A stretch of DNA of 64,000 bases, taken from positions 372,001-436,000 of the forward strand of contig JAWKRB010000005.1 in the NCBI GenBank assembly GCA_041389885.1, in the 5' to 3' direction. This stretch comes from JAWKRB01 sp041389885 (GTDB lineage: Bacteria; Myxococcota_A; Polyangia; Polyangiales; Ga0077539). Of this stretch, positions 50,957 to 59,931 are shown in pieces. Under the pieces are notes generated by a model. It did no database searches and was not told the DNA's origin. It saw nothing but the letters and a program-made list of their open reading frames with translations. How positions within the stretch are numbered: the stretch's first letter is position 1; each line of letters starts with the position of its first letter. The position numbers were made by a program, and so were the translations under genes.

Positions 50957-52051
50957 ATGGCCGCTTCAACTGACTACTACGACCTGCTGGGCGTCGAGCG
51001 AAACGCGACCCCCGATGAGCTGAAGCAGGCCTTTCGCAAGGCCGCGCTCAAGCACCACCCCGACCGCAACCCCGACGACCCCAACGCCGAGGCGACGTTC
51101 AAGAAGATGAACGAGGCGTACTCGGTGCTGTCAGACCCCGACAAGCGCGCGCACTACGACCGCTTCGGCAGCGCGCCGTCGAACGGCGGAGGCGGCCCCG
51201 ACATCTCGAACATCAACGTCGAAGAGATCCTCGGCGACATGTTCGGCGGGATCTTCGGCGGCTTCGGCCGCTCGCAGCGGCAGGGGAGGGACATTCAGAT
51301 CGAGCTGTCGATCTCCCTCGAGGAGGCCGCCAAGGGCTGCGAGAAGCCCATCGAGTTCGAGCGCCCCGCGCCCTGCGAGCCCTGCGGAGGCCGCGGCGCC
51401 GAGCCCGGCTCCGCCGTCGACACCTGCTCGGCCTGCGCGGGCCGCGGGCAGGTGCGCTACCAGCAGTCGATCTTCACCGTGCAGCGGCCCTGCAACCGCT
51501 GCGGGGGCAAGGGCGCGATCCCGCGCAAGGTCTGCACGACCTGCGACGGCGCGGGGGTGGCGCGGCGCACCGAGAAGTTCACCGTCACCCTCCCGCCGGG
51601 GGTCGAAGACGGCGCCACGCGCACGAAGCAGGGCTTCGGCGAGGCGCCTGGCTCGGGGGTGATGCCCGGCGACCTGGTGATCGTGATCCGCATCGCCGAG
51701 CACGCGCTCTTTCGTCGCGACGGGGCCGACCTGTACTGCGCGGTGCCCATCTCGTTCCCGCAGGCGGCGCTGGGGGCCAAGGTCGACGTGCCCACCCTCG
51801 ACGGCAAGGTCACGATGAAGATCCCGGCGGGCACCCAGTCGGGACAGGAGCTCCGGCTCCGCAGCAAGGGCATGCCGAAGTTCGGGGGCTACGGTCGAGG
51901 GGACCAGATCGTGACCGTGCACGTCGAGGTGCCCACCGCGCTCTCCGATGAGCAGAAGCGCCTCGTCGAGCAGCTCGCCGAGAGCTTCGGCGGCGACGTG
52001 CACCCGCAGCAGCGGTCGTTTCTCGACAAGCTCAAGGGACTCTTCGAGTAG
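50957..52051 (+). CDS. dnaJ: DnaJ co-chaperone, first copy
   Basis: A 364-aa type I J protein from ATG 50957. The J domain (DYYDLLGVERNATPDELKQA, with HPD in KHHPDRNPDD) stimulates DnaK ATPase. A short glycine/phenylalanine region (DMFGGIFGGFGR) and four zinc-finger repeats follow: CEPCGGRG, CSACAGRG, CNRCGGKG and CTTCDGAG. The C-terminal substrate domains are complete and end FLDKLKGLFE. The frame extends upstream to 50897, but the J domain begins at 50957. A second dnaJ follows after 11 bases. Confidence 0.94.
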   Translation: MAASTDYYDLLGVERNATPDELKQAFRKAALKHHPDRNPDDPNAEATFKKMNEAYSVLSDPDKRAHYDRFGSAPSNGGGGPDISNINVEEILGDMFGGIFGGFGRSQRQGRDIQIELSISLEEAAKGCEKPIEFERPAPCEPCGGRGAEPGSAVDTCSACAGRGQVRYQQSIFTVQRPCNRCGGKGAIPRKVCTTCDGAGVARRTEKFTVTLPPGVEDGATRTKQGFGEAPGSGVMPGDLVIVIRIAEHALFRRDGADLYCAVPISFPQAALGAKVDVPTLDGKVTMKIPAGTQSGQELRLRSKGMPKFGGYGRGDQIVTVHVEVPTALSDEQKRLVEQLAESFGGDVHPQQRSFLDKLKGLFE

Positions 52052-52062
52052 GCAAAGGCGCG

Positions 52063-53142
52063 ATGGCTGCGACAGTAAAGCGGGACTACTACGAGGTGCT
52101 CGAGATCAGGAAGGGCGCCTCGCCCGAAGAGATCAAGAAGGCGTACCGGTCCCTGGCGTTCAAGAACCACCCCGACCGCAACCAGGGCGACGAGGCGGCC
52201 GAGGCGCGCTTCAAAGAGGCCGCCGAGGCCTACGAGGTGCTCAGCAGCGAAGAGAAGCGGCGGATCTACGACCAGTTCGGCCACGCCGGCCTCGAGGGCC
52301 GCGGCGGGGGCGTCGCGCCTCAAGACGTCTACGACCACTTTCAAGACATGATGGCCGACTTCTTCGGCGGCGGCTTCGGCGGCGGCCAGCGCCAGCGCAA
52401 GGCGCCGAGGGGGCCGCAGCCGGGGCGGGACATTCGCGCGGGCGTGCAGATCTCCCTGCGAGACGCGGTCTTCGGCGTGAAGCGCGACGTGCAGGTGGTC
52501 TGGCCCACGGCCTGCGGCGAGTGCCGCGGCACCGGCGCCGAGAAGGGCTCCGCGCCCGCCACCTGCCCGGGGTGTCGCGGCAAGGGCACTGTCGCCATGG
52601 GCGGCTTCGGGATCATGATCACCACGTGCCCGACCTGCGGCGGACAGGGCACCGTGGTCACCCGCCCCTGCGCGGCGTGCCAGGGGCACGGCGAGGTGCG
52701 GGCCGAGAAGCGGGTGAAGGTGTCGATCCCCGCAGGCATCGACAGCGGACAGGCGCTGCGGGTGCCGGGGCAGGGGGAGCCGAGCTCGAGCGGGGGCCCC
52801 GCGGGCAACCTCCTGGTCGTGGTCGAGGTGGTCGAGAGCGAGCGCTTTCACCGCGAGGGCGTCGACCTCATCACCGAGGTGTTCGTGCCCTTCTCGCGCG
52901 CGGCCCTCGGCGGCAGCGTGCAGCTCACCCACCTCGACGACTCCGAGGTCGAGGTGCCGATCGCGCCGGGTACCCAGCCCGGCACCGCCGTGAAGCTCCG
53001 GGGGCTGGGCGTGCCCTACGTCGACCGCAAGGGGCGCGGCGACCTCATCGCCGTGGTCCAGGTGCGCGTGCCGCGGGAGCTCGACGCCCAGCAGCGCGCC
53101 GCCGTCGAGCAGCTCGCCGCGGTGTTCGGCGAGGAGGCGTGA
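52063..53142 (+). CDS. dnaJ: DnaJ co-chaperone, second copy
   Basis: A 359-aa type I J protein with J domain DYYEVLEIRKGASPEEIKKA and HPD in KNHPDRNQGD. The zinc domain has CGECRGTG, CPGCRGKG, CPTCGGQG and CAACQGHG. It differs clearly from the first copy (its glycine region reads FFGGGFGGGQRQRK), so it is not a recent duplication. Its stop overlaps the next gene's GTG (GTGA), coupling it to a HEAT-repeat protein. The pair of J proteins probably gives DnaK two client sets. Confidence 0.93.
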   Translation: MAATVKRDYYEVLEIRKGASPEEIKKAYRSLAFKNHPDRNQGDEAAEARFKEAAEAYEVLSSEEKRRIYDQFGHAGLEGRGGGVAPQDVYDHFQDMMADFFGGGFGGGQRQRKAPRGPQPGRDIRAGVQISLRDAVFGVKRDVQVVWPTACGECRGTGAEKGSAPATCPGCRGKGTVAMGGFGIMITTCPTCGGQGTVVTRPCAACQGHGEVRAEKRVKVSIPAGIDSGQALRVPGQGEPSSSGGPAGNLLVVVEVVESERFHREGVDLITEVFVPFSRAALGGSVQLTHLDDSEVEVPIAPGTQPGTAVKLRGLGVPYVDRKGRGDLIAVVQVRVPRELDAQQRAAVEQLAAVFGEEA

Positions 53143-55457
53143 GGCGCGCTGCGCTGGCGGCGGCCCTCGTGGTCGCCGCGGGCTCCGCGTCGGCGCAGGG
53201 GATCTCGCAAGAGAGCCTCACCCTCTGCGGCCGCACCGTGCGCTTCGAGCACGACGACGTCGGCGGGATCATGCTCGCCGGCCTCGACACGCCCCGCATC
53301 GCCCTCGGCACCGGCCGCGTCGAGGTCGAGCGCGCCGACGCGCCGGGCGCCGTGGCGCTGGTGATCCGCTCGGTGCGAGACGACCGGTCGCCGGGGCACG
53401 GCGTGGTGCTCCACTGCGGCAACGGCGCGCCGCTGCGCGTGCTCTGGCAGGGGTCGATCGCCTGGCGCGGAGAGGACGTCGGCATGAGGGTGCGCGACGA
53501 CGTGCTCGCGCTGAGCCACCGGGGCGTGCGCACCGTGCTCCGCGGGCACCGACGCGAAGACCTCAGGCTCTGCGGCGCGAGCGCGGGCTTCGTCGACGCC
53601 GAGGCCCTCGACGTGGTGAGCGCCCGGTGGAGCCCCACCGTGGTCGACCCCAGGGCCATCGTGCGCGCCGCCTCGCCGCCGCAGCGGGTGACGGCCACCG
53701 CCGGCGCGGGGCCGGGCCTGCTTGAGGTGCGCGAGGTCTCCGCGGTGCTGCATCCGCCGCCCGCGGGTGAGACGCGCCGGGGCGACGGGCTGTCAGGCGC
53801 GACGCCGATGGTGTCGGGAGACTGGGTTCACCTCGGGCTCCTGCGGGGCGGGGTGACGCTCCGCGCGCTGCAGCTCAGGGTGCCCCGCGGCGCGACGCTC
53901 CCGCGGCGTTGGCTGCTGGTCTCGGAGCCCGACGGCGGGCGCTTCGACGTCGACGTGCCCGCGTCCCTCGCGCGCGCGCCGCAGGACCGGGACGGCTGGG
54001 TCGAGGTCCCCCTGCCGCGGGGGGCGCAGCCGCAGTGCTTCGCGCTGATCCCTCGGGAGCCCGGCGCCGACCAGCGGCTGGGGGGCGTGGCGCTCCGGAG
54101 CGACCTCGACGAGGGGCCCGACGCGGCCATCGCCTCGCTGCTGCGCCGCGCCGACCGGCCCGACGGAGACGACGCCGCCGCGGTGCTCGCGACCCTCGGC
54201 GCGCGGGGGCGCGACGCCCTCGCCAACGCCCTGCCGTCGATGTCGGTGCCCGGCGCGAGGCGAACCCTCCGCATCCTCGCCGGCGCGCGGGAGCCCGCGG
54301 TGGTCGCCGCGCTCGCGCGCGCGCTCACCCGCGCTGAGCTGAGAGAGGCCGCCGCGTCGTCGCTGCAGCGCGCGGGCGCCGAGGCCCTCGCGCCCCTCGC
54401 CGAGGTCGCGCGCGCCGAGCCCAGCGCCGCCCGCGCCCTCGCGACCCTGCGCGTGCCGGTGATGGACCGCCTCCGCGCCCTCTCGCGCGCCCTCGACGCC
54501 GACGGCGACGCGTGGCGCGCGGTGCGCGCCGAGCTCGGCGCGCTCGTCGCCGCCGCGGCGCAGGACGGCGGCCTCGACGCGTGGCTCGCGGAGCTCCCCG
54601 CCGACGCGAACGCGAGCTCGCGGGCGCTCCGCGTCGCCGCCGAGGCCCTCGAGCCGGGCACCCCGGCGATGGCCGCGGTGGCCGCGGCGGCGCGGGCGCG
54701 CTGGGCCGCGACGGAGGAGTTCGCGCCGAGGTACCGCCTGCTCTTCGCGCTCCCCGGCGACGACGCCGGGCGCGCCCTCGCCGAGTCGGTGCTCGCCGAG
54801 GACGCCGACATCGACCTCCGCGCCGTCGCCGCCCGATCGCTCGGCCGCTTCGGGCGCTCCTGGGAGCCCCTGCGCCGCGCCTTCGAAGACCGCGCGCCCC
54901 GCGTGCGCGCCGCCGTCGCGCGGGCGCTGGCCAGCGAAGCCGGCGCCACCGAGGTGCTGGTCGAGCGGCTCAGGAGCGACCCCTGGCCCAGCGTGCGCGT
55001 CGCCGCCGCGGAGAGCCTCGGCGCCAGGGCTGACGCCGCCAGGGCCCTCCTCGCCGCCCTCGACGACGCGAGCTTCGTGGTGGTGGGCGGCGCCCTCGGG
55101 GCCCTCGCGCGCACGCCGGGCGCGGAGGTCTCGGCGAGCCTCCAGGCCTTCGCCGACGACGGACGGCGCAACCCCGCGCTGCGCCGTGAGGCCGTCGAGG
55201 CGCTGGGTGAGCGCTGCGACCGAGGCGCCCTCGCGGGCCTCGAGCGCCTCGCGGAGACCGAGAGCGACCCCGCGCTGCCGCGCTACGAGCAGGAGATCGG
55301 CCAGGCCGCCCTCGCCGCCGTCGCGCGCCTCGACGCCGACCGCGCGCGCTCGTTCTTGACGCGCAACGGCTCCAACGCGTCGGCCGCGGCGGCGGTGGAG
55401 CGCGCGGCGGCGCGGCGCTGCGGGGCCCCGGTGACTCGCGGGGAGCGTCGGCGCTGA
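53139..55457 (+). CDS. Secreted HEAT-repeat protein coupled to dnaJ
   Basis: A 772-aa protein from GTG 53139, overlapping the dnaJ stop. A signal peptide (ALAAALVVAAGSASAQ) is followed by a domain of about 300 residues with Cys-rich strands (LTLCGRTVRF...) and a beta-sandwich part (GDWVHLGLLRGGVTLRALQL). From about residue 350 on it is a long HEAT array (for example DLRAVAARSLGRFGRSWEPL and PWPSVRVAAAESLGARADAA). HEAT arrays are protein-binding scaffolds. Location outside the cytoplasm makes a direct DnaJ partnership unlikely, so the coupling may be only positional. Confidence 0.82.
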   Translation: MRRAALAAALVVAAGSASAQGISQESLTLCGRTVRFEHDDVGGIMLAGLDTPRIALGTGRVEVERADAPGAVALVIRSVRDDRSPGHGVVLHCGNGAPLRVLWQGSIAWRGEDVGMRVRDDVLALSHRGVRTVLRGHRREDLRLCGASAGFVDAEALDVVSARWSPTVVDPRAIVRAASPPQRVTATAGAGPGLLEVREVSAVLHPPPAGETRRGDGLSGATPMVSGDWVHLGLLRGGVTLRALQLRVPRGATLPRRWLLVSEPDGGRFDVDVPASLARAPQDRDGWVEVPLPRGAQPQCFALIPREPGADQRLGGVALRSDLDEGPDAAIASLLRRADRPDGDDAAAVLATLGARGRDALANALPSMSVPGARRTLRILAGAREPAVVAALARALTRAELREAAASSLQRAGAEALAPLAEVARAEPSAARALATLRVPVMDRLRALSRALDADGDAWRAVRAELGALVAAAAQDGGLDAWLAELPADANASSRALRVAAEALEPGTPAMAAVAAAARARWAATEEFAPRYRLLFALPGDDAGRALAESVLAEDADIDLRAVAARSLGRFGRSWEPLRRAFEDRAPRVRAAVARALASEAGATEVLVERLRSDPWPSVRVAAAESLGARADAARALLAALDDASFVVVGGALGALARTPGAEVSASLQAFADDGRRNPALRREAVEALGERCDRGALAGLERLAETESDPALPRYEQEIGQAALAAVARLDADRARSFLTRNGSNASAAAAVERAAARRCGAPVTRGERRR

Positions 55458-55503
55458 GGTACCCTCGGAGGCCGGCGCGCGGGCGCCGCGACCGGAGGTC
55501 CCG

Positions 55504-58500
55504 ATGCGGCTGGCGTGCTTGGTCTTCGTTCTCTCCTGGGTCGCGGCCTGCAGCGACACCCAATCGCTCGTCGGCGCCGCGCGGCGGGGCGACGCCAGCG
55601 CGCGCGAGGCCGCGGTCGACGCGGCGATCTCGATCGACGTCGCGCCCCTCGACGTGACCCCCATCGCCTTCGACGTCCCCGCGGCAGACGTGCCCGTGGT
55701 CACCGGCGCGGAGTGCCCCGACGACCGCTTCTGCCCCCGCGGGCAGCGCTGCGTGGGCGGGCGCTGCGCCCTCGACCCCTGCGAGACCTCCGCGAACGTC
55801 TGCGGCGCAGACGCCTGCGGCGCGCGCTGCGTCGCCCTGCGCGACCCCTGCGAGGGCGTGCGCTGCGCCGACCGCGAGACCTGCTTCAGCGGACGCTGCG
55901 TCCCAGGGTGCTTTCCGACGCCCTGCGCGGGCGTGCGCTGCGCCGCGGGAGAGTACTGCGACACCGGCACCGGGCGCTGCGCGGCGATCCAGCCCTGCGC
56001 GGCGCCGTGCCCCGAGGGCTCGGCGTGCCACGTGACCTGCACGCCGCGCACGAGCTGCGACGGCGTGACCTGCGCCGACGACGAGTTCTGCGCCGACGGC
56101 GCGTGCGTGCGAAACCTCTGCGCCGCAGTCACCTGCGCCGCGGGCGCGGTGTGCGTCAACGGGCAGTGCGTCGAGACCTGCGCGTGCAGCCCGGGGTGCG
56201 CCCGCGGCCCCAACGACCGGTGCGTGTTCGGCCGCTGCGTGTGCGAGCCGTCGTGCGCGCCCGACGCGCTCTGCGGCGCCGACGACGGCTGCGGCGGGCG
56301 GTGCCTGGGGCGCTGCGAGGGTCCGGGCGCGCGCTGTGACCCGACGACCCGCGCGTGCTCGTGCACGCCGAGCTGCCCCCCCGAGGCGCCCTGCGGCGCC
56401 GACGACGGCTGCGGCGGGCGCTGCGACCAGACCTGCCCCGCGGGGCAGCGCTGCGACCTCGACGCCCGCGCGTGCGTGTGCGTGCCGCGCTGCCCGGACC
56501 CGTCGGCCGCGGCGGAGGTCGCCTGCGGCGCGCCGGTGCCCAACGTGTGCGCGGGAGGTCCCTCGTGCGGCGTCGGCACGCGCTGCCCCAGCGGGGAGAC
56601 CTGCGACGGCGCGACGGGGCGCTGCGCGTGCACCGTGGGCTGCCCCCCGGCCGAGAGCGTCGACTGTGGGCGCCCCATCGGGAACAGCTGCACCACCTCG
56701 CCCTGCGCGGGCACCGGCACGCGCTGCCCCGCCGGGGAGCGGTGCAACGCCACCACGGGCGCGTGCGAGTGCGTGCCGAGCTGCCCGAGCACCGACCCGG
56801 CGACGGTGGAGTGCGGCGCGGTCATTCCCAACCGGTGCGCGGGGGGGCCCTCGTGCGGGGTGGGCACGCGCTGCGCGGCGGGCTCGCGCTGCAACGTCGG
56901 CGCGGGGCGCTGCGAGTGCGTGAGCCGCTGCCCGAGCGCGAACGGGATCGACTGCGGTCAAGACATCCCGAACGCCTGCCCGGGGCTCAGCTGCCCGGGG
57001 CGCGGAAACCTCTGCCCGCCCGATCACCTGTGCGACGGCAACCTCCGGCGCTGCGTGTGCTCGCCGAGCTGCCCCTCGGTGAACCCCAGCGCCGTCGACT
57101 GCGGGCGCGACATCCCGAACAACTGCGCGGGCGGTCCCTCGTGCGGGGTGGGCACGCGCTGCCCCGCGGGGCAGGTGTGCAACGCCAACACCCGCGCGTG
57201 CGAGTGCGCGCCGAGCTGCCCCGCGGCGGGCTCCGTCGACTGCGGCGCGACGATCGAGAACCGCTGCTCGGGCTTCACCTGCCCGGGGCGCGGCACCCGC
57301 TGCCCCTCGGGCCAGCGGTGCAACGCCACCACGCGCATGTGCGAGTGCGTGCCGAGCTGCCCCGCGGCGAGCACGGTGACCTGCGGGCAGCCCATCCCCA
57401 ACGTGTGCCCGGGGCAGAGCTGCGCGGGCGCGGGCACGCGCTGCGCGTCGGGGCAGGTGTGCTCCGCGGGCGTGTGCGTCTGCGCGCCGCGGTGCAGCCT
57501 GTCGCCCTCGCAGGTGAACTGCGGGGAGGCGATCGCCAACGTGTGTCCGGGGGGGCCGTCGTGCGGCGTGGGCACGCGCTGCGCGTCGGGGCAGGTGTGC
57601 ACCGGGGGCGCGTGCGCGTGCGCGCCGAGCTGCCCGGCGGCGAGCACCGTCGACTGCGGAGCGGCGATCCCCAACCGCTGCCCCGGCGCGACCTGCCCCG
57701 GCGCGGGGACGCGCTGCGCGAGCGGCCTGAGCTGCGTCGCGGGCGCGTGCGTGTGCGTGCCGCGGTGCCCGAACATCCAGCCTGGCACCGTGGCCTGCGG
57801 CACGCCCATCCCCAACCTCTGCTCGGGCGGGCCCACCTGCGGCGTGGGCACCCTCTGCCCCGCGGGGCTGAGCTGCGACACCCGCACGGGCAACTGCGAC
57901 TGCGTCTCGTCGTGCCCGTCGCCGAGCGCCGTGGCCTGCGGCGCGGCGATCCCCAGCACCTGCCTCGGGCAGAGCTGCCCGGGGAGCGGAACCCTCTGTC
58001 CCGCAGGGAGATCGTGCGTCTCGGGGCGCTGCGCGTGCGCCGCGGGCACCCTCGAGTGCAATGGCGCGTGCGTGAACCCGGCGGTCGACGGCGCGAACTG
58101 CGGCGCCTGCGGCAACGCCTGCCCCGCGGGCTCGGCCTGCGTCGCCGGGGCGTGCCGATGCCCGACGGGTCAGGCGCTCTGCAACGGTCGCTGCGTCGAC
58201 ACCCAGACCGACGCGAGCCACTGCGGCGCCTGCGGCAGCGTGTGCCCCAGCGGGACCACCTGCGTCGCCGGCCGCTGCGCCTGCCCGGCGGGCCTCACCC
58301 TCTGCGGCAGCGCCTGCGTGCGCACCGCGAGCGACGACGCGAACTGCGGCGCGTGCGGCGTGCGCTGCGCGGCGGGGACGGCGTGCTCGAGCGGCGTCTG
58401 CGCGTGCGTGCCCGCGTGCACCGCCGACCCCGCGACGGTGGCGTGCGGCGCGAGCGTGCCCAACCGGTGCCCCGGCGGGCCCTCGTGCGGCGCCGGGCGG

Positions 58501-58842
58501 CGCTGCGCCGACGGCTTTCTGTGCGACGCGACGACGGGGCAGTGCCAGTGCGTGGTGCGCTGCCCCCAGGGCGTCGCCTGCGGCACCTCGGACGGCTGCG
58601 GCGGCCAGTGCACCGGCGCCTGCCCCAGCAACGAGACCTGCACCCGCGACCCGATGAACCCGTCGCGGTACTTCTGCTCGCCGGCCTCGTGCGCGGGGGG
58701 CTGCCGCTGCGACGAGGTCTGCAGCGCAGGGCGATGCGTGCGCATCACCTGCCGCGCGGGCGAGTCTCCGTGCCCCTGCCAGTGCTGCCCCGCGGGGCAG
58801 ACCTGCGTGGGCGGCGCCGCGTGCGTGACCATTCCCCAGTGA
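55504..58842 (+). CDS. Giant cysteine-repeat lipoprotein
   Basis: A 1112-aa lipoprotein with lipobox LSWVAAC (Cys16). After a linker of about 60 residues the protein is dominated by cysteine modules. An N-terminal set contains DDGCGGRC repeats. From about residue 320 there are eleven tandem repeats of 45-49 residues, each with eight cysteines in the order CPS...V-CG..IPN.C...C.G.GTRC..G..C...C.C. Two types alternate (GGPSCGVG and variants of CPGRG). Three Stig1-like repeats (NCGACG...C) follow, then one more repeat of the eight-Cys type and a final Cys cluster. Secreted and probably disulfide-rich on the cell surface. Function unknown. Confidence 0.88.
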   Translation: MRLACLVFVLSWVAACSDTQSLVGAARRGDASAREAAVDAAISIDVAPLDVTPIAFDVPAADVPVVTGAECPDDRFCPRGQRCVGGRCALDPCETSANVCGADACGARCVALRDPCEGVRCADRETCFSGRCVPGCFPTPCAGVRCAAGEYCDTGTGRCAAIQPCAAPCPEGSACHVTCTPRTSCDGVTCADDEFCADGACVRNLCAAVTCAAGAVCVNGQCVETCACSPGCARGPNDRCVFGRCVCEPSCAPDALCGADDGCGGRCLGRCEGPGARCDPTTRACSCTPSCPPEAPCGADDGCGGRCDQTCPAGQRCDLDARACVCVPRCPDPSAAAEVACGAPVPNVCAGGPSCGVGTRCPSGETCDGATGRCACTVGCPPAESVDCGRPIGNSCTTSPCAGTGTRCPAGERCNATTGACECVPSCPSTDPATVECGAVIPNRCAGGPSCGVGTRCAAGSRCNVGAGRCECVSRCPSANGIDCGQDIPNACPGLSCPGRGNLCPPDHLCDGNLRRCVCSPSCPSVNPSAVDCGRDIPNNCAGGPSCGVGTRCPAGQVCNANTRACECAPSCPAAGSVDCGATIENRCSGFTCPGRGTRCPSGQRCNATTRMCECVPSCPAASTVTCGQPIPNVCPGQSCAGAGTRCASGQVCSAGVCVCAPRCSLSPSQVNCGEAIANVCPGGPSCGVGTRCASGQVCTGGACACAPSCPAASTVDCGAAIPNRCPGATCPGAGTRCASGLSCVAGACVCVPRCPNIQPGTVACGTPIPNLCSGGPTCGVGTLCPAGLSCDTRTGNCDCVSSCPSPSAVACGAAIPSTCLGQSCPGSGTLCPAGRSCVSGRCACAAGTLECNGACVNPAVDGANCGACGNACPAGSACVAGACRCPTGQALCNGRCVDTQTDASHCGACGSVCPSGTTCVAGRCACPAGLTLCGSACVRTASDDANCGACGVRCAAGTACSSGVCACVPACTADPATVACGASVPNRCPGGPSCGAGRRCADGFLCDATTGQCQCVVRCPQGVACGTSDGCGGQCTGACPSNETCTRDPMNPSRYFCSPASCAGGCRCDEVCSAGRCVRITCRAGESPCPCQCCPAGQTCVGGAACVTIPQ

Positions 58843-58883
58843 CGCCTCGCCGCGGCCGAGGAGTGCTACGGTGCGCGGCCCCC

Positions 58884-59882
58884 ATGATCCGCGCTCGATT
58901 CGTCCTCGTCGCCTCCCTCGTGTCTGCGTGCGCCTCGGCGCCGCCGCCGCCGCCCGCGGTGGCCGCGCCGGCGCCGCGCCCGCCCGACCCCCACGGCGAC
59001 CCGCTCTCGCTCATGCCCCGCGGCGCGGTGGCGTGGGTGCGCCTCCAGACCGAGACCGCCCGGCGCTCGCCGCACTTCGAGCCCGCGATGCAGCTCGTGA
59101 CGCGGCTGGGCGTCGACCTCGAGATGCTCCGCCGCGAGCTCGGCGTCGACGTGATGCAGCGCGCGTCGGTGGCCGCCGTGGCCATCTACATGCCGCCGGG
59201 CACGGCGCCCTCGACGGGGTGGCCGCTGGTGATGATGCGCGGGGGCGTCGACCGCGAGGCGATCCTCACCTCGGCGCGCGCGCACGCCGAGGGCGCGCAG
59301 GACGAGTCTGTCACCGAGTCCGGCGTGCGCTTCACCGTGGTGGGGCAGCGCGCGTTCGCGTTCCCCGCCGACGACGTGGTGCTCACCATGGACAGGGCCC
59401 TGCTGCGCCGCGTGGGCGCGCGCCTCGCGGGGCGCGACCGCCACTCCCTGCGCACCGAGCCGCGCTTCACCGCGCTCTGGCGCGCCGCCGAGCTCGACCC
59501 GAGCGCCGCGGGCACCCTCGACGTCGCCACCGACCTCGTCGCGATCCGCGCGCGCACCCGGCTCCGCACCTCGGTGCCGCAGCAGGCGCTGCTCGACGCC
59601 TTCGTGCTGCGCGCGGAGATCCCAGGCGCGGTGACGGTGCGCGTGGCGGGCGAGGCGCGCGACGCCGCGGGGGCGGCCGAGCTGGTGCGCACCGTGCAGA
59701 CCACCTCGCGGCAGATCGCGGGGCAGATGGCCGTGCGGCTCCTGGGCCTGGGCCGCGTGCTGGGCGAGGGCCTCTCGGTGCGCGCGGCGGAGCGGGGCGT
59801 GTTTCTCAACCTCGACGCGCGCGAAGACGAGGCCCGCAGGCTCTTTCGCCTGTCGAGCATCCTCGAAGACCTGCAGGGCTGA
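58884..59882 (+). CDS. Lipoprotein of unknown function
   Basis: A 332-aa lipoprotein from ATG 58884 with lipobox LVSAC near residue 13. A Pro/Ala-rich linker follows. The mature region has segments such as AVAWVRLQTETARRSPHFEPA, LEMLRRELGVDVMQRASVAA and VGQRAFAFPADDVVLTMD. This layout, with a mean Arg/Asp-rich fold and repeated short strands, resembles proteins of a hypothetical myxobacterial family, but I cannot name it. It starts 41 bases after the Cys-repeat gene and precedes aroA. No active-site motif is evident. Confidence 0.75.
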   Translation: MIRARFVLVASLVSACASAPPPPPAVAAPAPRPPDPHGDPLSLMPRGAVAWVRLQTETARRSPHFEPAMQLVTRLGVDLEMLRRELGVDVMQRASVAAVAIYMPPGTAPSTGWPLVMMRGGVDREAILTSARAHAEGAQDESVTESGVRFTVVGQRAFAFPADDVVLTMDRALLRRVGARLAGRDRHSLRTEPRFTALWRAAELDPSAAGTLDVATDLVAIRARTRLRTSVPQQALLDAFVLRAEIPGAVTVRVAGEARDAAGAAELVRTVQTTSRQIAGQMAVRLLGLGRVLGEGLSVRAAERGVFLNLDAREDEARRLFRLSSILEDLQG

Positions 59883-59931
59883 GCCTCGCCTCGACAGACG
59901 GGGGCGAAATGGGCTAGCCCACCTCGCTCGA

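Noticed and set aside
55860..58040. CRISPR-like repeat pattern
   Set aside because: The repeats are coding, of uneven length, diverged and in frame with a lipoprotein. There are no conserved spacers or cas genes.
54970..58221. A minus-strand open frame of 1083 codons across the Cys-repeat gene
   Set aside because: It has no lipobox or motif, and its Ala/Arg repeats simply mirror the repeat DNA of the real lipoprotein gene.
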